Origin: Nocardioides sp.
GTDB taxonomy: Bacteria > Actinomycetota > Actinomycetes > Propionibacteriales > Nocardioidaceae
Direction of reading: 5' to 3'
DNA length: 21,342 nt
Assembly: GCA_031177735.1 (NCBI GenBank)
Contig: JAPSKJ010000015.1
Location: 1 to 21,342, forward strand
Shown here: piece after piece, positions 19,992 to 21,342 of the stretch
Layout of the letters: every line of letters starts with the position of its first letter
Position numbering within the stretch: position 1 is the first letter of the stretch
Notes under the pieces: model-generated
Seen by the model: the letters and a program-made list of their open reading frames with translations, nothing else
Databases searched by the model: none
What the model was told of the DNA's origin: nothing
Position numbers and translations under genes: made by a program

Positions 19992-21293
19992 CTAGCGGCC
20001 CAGCACCCGCTCGAGGTAGGCGTTGGCGAAGACCCGGTCGGGGTCGAGCCGCTCGCGCAGGGCGAGGAACTCGTCGAACCGCGGGTAGAGCGCGCGCAGG
20101 TCCTCGGCGCGCAGGGAGTGCAGCTTGCCCCAGTGCGGCCGGCCGCCGGCATCGCGCAGCACCGGCTCGATGAGCGCGAAGTACGCCTGGTGCGGCATCG
20201 CGCGGTGGGTGTGGAAGGCCAGGTAGAACGAGTCACGGCCCGCCGCCGTGGAGAGCGCGACGTCGTCGGCCGGTGCCACCCGGATCTCCACGGGGAAGGA
20301 GATGCGCAGGCCCGAGCGGTCGAGGACCCGACGGCACTCGCGGAGCACTTCCAGGCCGGCATCGCGCGCGACGGCGTACTCCATCTCGCGGAAGACCACT
20401 CGCCGCTCGGTCGTGAAGACGCGGTGGGCGACGTCGGAGTAGGTGCGCGCCGAGAGCAGCCGGGCGCTCATCCGGTTCATCAGCGGGACCACCGCGGGTG
20501 CTCGGTTGGCACCGGCGGTGAGCGCGCCGAACGCGGTGTTGGCGAGCAGGTCGTCGTCGAGCCAGGCCCGCCAGCGGGGGAGCGGGGAGATCTCCTCGAG
20601 CTCGGCCAGCCGGTTGTTGCGCTTGGTGAGCACCCGGTCGGTGTGAGGGAACCAGTAGGCGTCGACGTGGTGCGCGTCGGCGGTCATCTCGTCGAAGGAG
20701 GCCAGGAAGTCCTCCCACGGCACCGGCTCCTCCACCGCCTCCAGCGCGAACAGCGGCTCGACGCGGAAGGTGAGGGTCAGGATGACGCCCAGAGCGCCCA
20801 GGCCCACCCGGACCAGGTCGAGCAGCTCGGGATGCTCGGTCTCGGAGACGGTGAGCAGGTCGCCGGTGCCGGTGACCATCGTCAGCCCGCACACCTGCGC
20901 GGCCAGTCCCGCCTGCACGCCGCCGGTGCCGTGGGTGCCGGTGGAGACGGCGCCGGCGAGGGTCTGCTCGGCGATGTCGCCCATGTTGTGCAGGCTCAGG
21001 CCGAGGCGTTCGAGGTCGCCGTTGAGCGTCTTCAGCCGCGTCCCTGCGTACGCCGTCACCGTCATCGTCTCGCGATCGACGGCTGTGATCCCGGTGAGGT
21101 GGGAGGGCGCGAGCAGGGTCCCGGAGGTGACGGCGATGTCGGTGAAGCTGTGGCCCGCGCCGACCATCTTCACCGTGCCACCGCGCTCGCGAGCGGCGAG
21201 GACCGCGCCGATGATCTCCTCGGCGTCCAGCGGGGCGAGCGCCTGCGCCGGGCGGGCGGTGGCCAGGCCCGACCAGTTGCTCCACTGGGTCAT
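19992..21293 (-). CDS. FAD-linked D-arabinono-1,4-lactone/L-gulonolactone oxidase-like protein, 433 aa
   Basis: This is a flavoprotein of the VAO/aldonolactone oxidoreductase family. The N-terminal FAD-binding domain has VGAGHSFTDIA with H48, the expected flavin-linked histidine. Further conserved segments are LHNMGDIAEQTLAGAVSTGTHGTG and GLGALGVILTLTFRV. The C-terminal substrate domain ends with the HWGK motif (387-390) that marks this family, followed by RFDEFLALRERLDPDRVFANAYLERVLG. It most resembles mycobacterial L-gulono-1,4-lactone dehydrogenase (Rv1771 type). The ATG at 21293 has a TAAGGT box 7 nt upstream and no Shine-Dalgarno sequence. There is no signal peptide. The exact lactone substrate, and whether oxygen or another acceptor is used, cannot be told from the sequence. 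Confidence 0.92.
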   Translation of the reverse strand: MTQWSNWSGLATARPAQALAPLDAEEIIGAVLAARERGGTVKMVGAGHSFTDIAVTSGTLLAPSHLTGITAVDRETMTVTAYAGTRLKTLNGDLERLGLSLHNMGDIAEQTLAGAVSTGTHGTGGVQAGLAAQVCGLTMVTGTGDLLTVSETEHPELLDLVRVGLGALGVILTLTFRVEPLFALEAVEEPVPWEDFLASFDEMTADAHHVDAYWFPHTDRVLTKRNNRLAELEEISPLPRWRAWLDDDLLANTAFGALTAGANRAPAVVPLMNRMSARLLSARTYSDVAHRVFTTERRVVFREMEYAVARDAGLEVLRECRRVLDRSGLRISFPVEIRVAPADDVALSTAAGRDSFYLAFHTHRAMPHQAYFALIEPVLRDAGGRPHWGKLHSLRAEDLRALYPRFDEFLALRERLDPDRVFANAYLERVLGR

Positions 21294-21300
21294 GCGGCCG

Positions 21301-21306
21301 ACCTTA
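21301..21306 (-). promoter_or_regulatory. -10-like box of the aldonolactone oxidase gene
   Basis: On the minus strand TAAGGT lies 7 nt before the ATG at 21293, a leaderless arrangement. Just upstream, arms CACCTC and GAGGTG around GGAG (21313-21328) form a 6-bp inverted repeat in the expected -10/-35 spacer, a possible operator. The window ends at 21342, so the wider context is not visible. Confidence 0.5.
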
Positions 21307-21342
21307 GACGGCCACCTCGGAGGAGGTGCGTGACCTCGGCAG

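Noticed and set aside
19977..19997. CTAGCG direct repeat around the convergent TRIC and oxidase stops
   Set aside because: It merely reflects two TAG stops with similar flanks; no hairpin forms in the 11-nt gap.
21320..21342. Possible start of a plus-strand gene (GGAGGA followed by GTG at 21329)
   Set aside because: Only about four codons remain before the window ends, so coding cannot be judged.

Overview
The window is a high-GC chromosomal segment from an actinobacterium. Genes are packed tightly, GTG starts and 4-nt ATGA/GTGA overlaps are common, and the gene content includes SepH, an LprG/P55 pair, SigK/RskA and an MPT70-like fasciclin lipoprotein. The overall flavour resembles Propionibacteriales (Nocardioides-like); that assignment is inference. 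I count 16 protein-coding genes and see no tRNA, rRNA, CRISPR array, prophage or insertion sequence. No stretch without a gene exceeds about 80 bases.

Layout. (1) 40-3666: a YdeP/FdhF-like molybdopterin oxidoreductase (minus) diverges from fdhD (plus), the sulfurtransferase that activates such enzymes. A PaaI-type hotdog thioesterase is translationally coupled to fdhD. (2) 3701-4204: a beta-carbonic anhydrase on the minus strand, with its promoter inside the end of the next gene. (3) 4215-9135, minus: parC-like topoisomerase IV subunit A, then an LprG-type lipoprotein, then a P55-type MFS exporter, with gaps or overlaps of at most 5 nt. (4) 9214-12871, minus: a membrane-anchored sulfite-oxidase-fold molybdoenzyme, an MPT70/MPT83-like fasciclin lipoprotein, an ECF sigma factor of the SigK type and its RskA-type zinc anti-sigma factor. 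SigK-like promoter sequences sit in front of the first two genes, so this looks like a self-contained envelope-stress or redox regulon. (5) 12938-15634, plus: a large protein with an N-terminal GNAT acetyltransferase and a C-terminal NDP-forming acyl-CoA-synthetase-like module. (6) 15667-18082, plus: a DUF5998-like protein, an alkaline-phosphatase-superfamily phosphodiesterase and thymidine kinase. (7) 18095-19204, minus: sepH, the actinobacterial FtsZ regulator, convergent with tdk. (8) 19336-19980, plus: a TRIC/UPF0126 channel. (9) 19992-21293, minus: a D-arabinono-1,4-lactone/L-gulonolactone oxidase-like flavoprotein.

The strongest recurring non-coding signal is a TAnnnT (-10-like) hexamer placed 6-7 nt before the start codon, without a Shine-Dalgarno sequence, at six genes (a seventh has CAGACT). 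This indicates that leaderless transcripts are the main mode for operon-leading genes here. The molybdoenzyme of the SigK cluster has the same geometry with a SigK-type -10 in place of the vegetative one. I do not see a wholly unknown system. The most interesting unit is the SigK/RskA-molybdoenzyme-fasciclin island, whose SigK lacks any cysteine pair and whose molybdoenzyme has a twin-arginine before its last membrane helix. Next is a hairpin that overlaps the parC ribosome-binding site.
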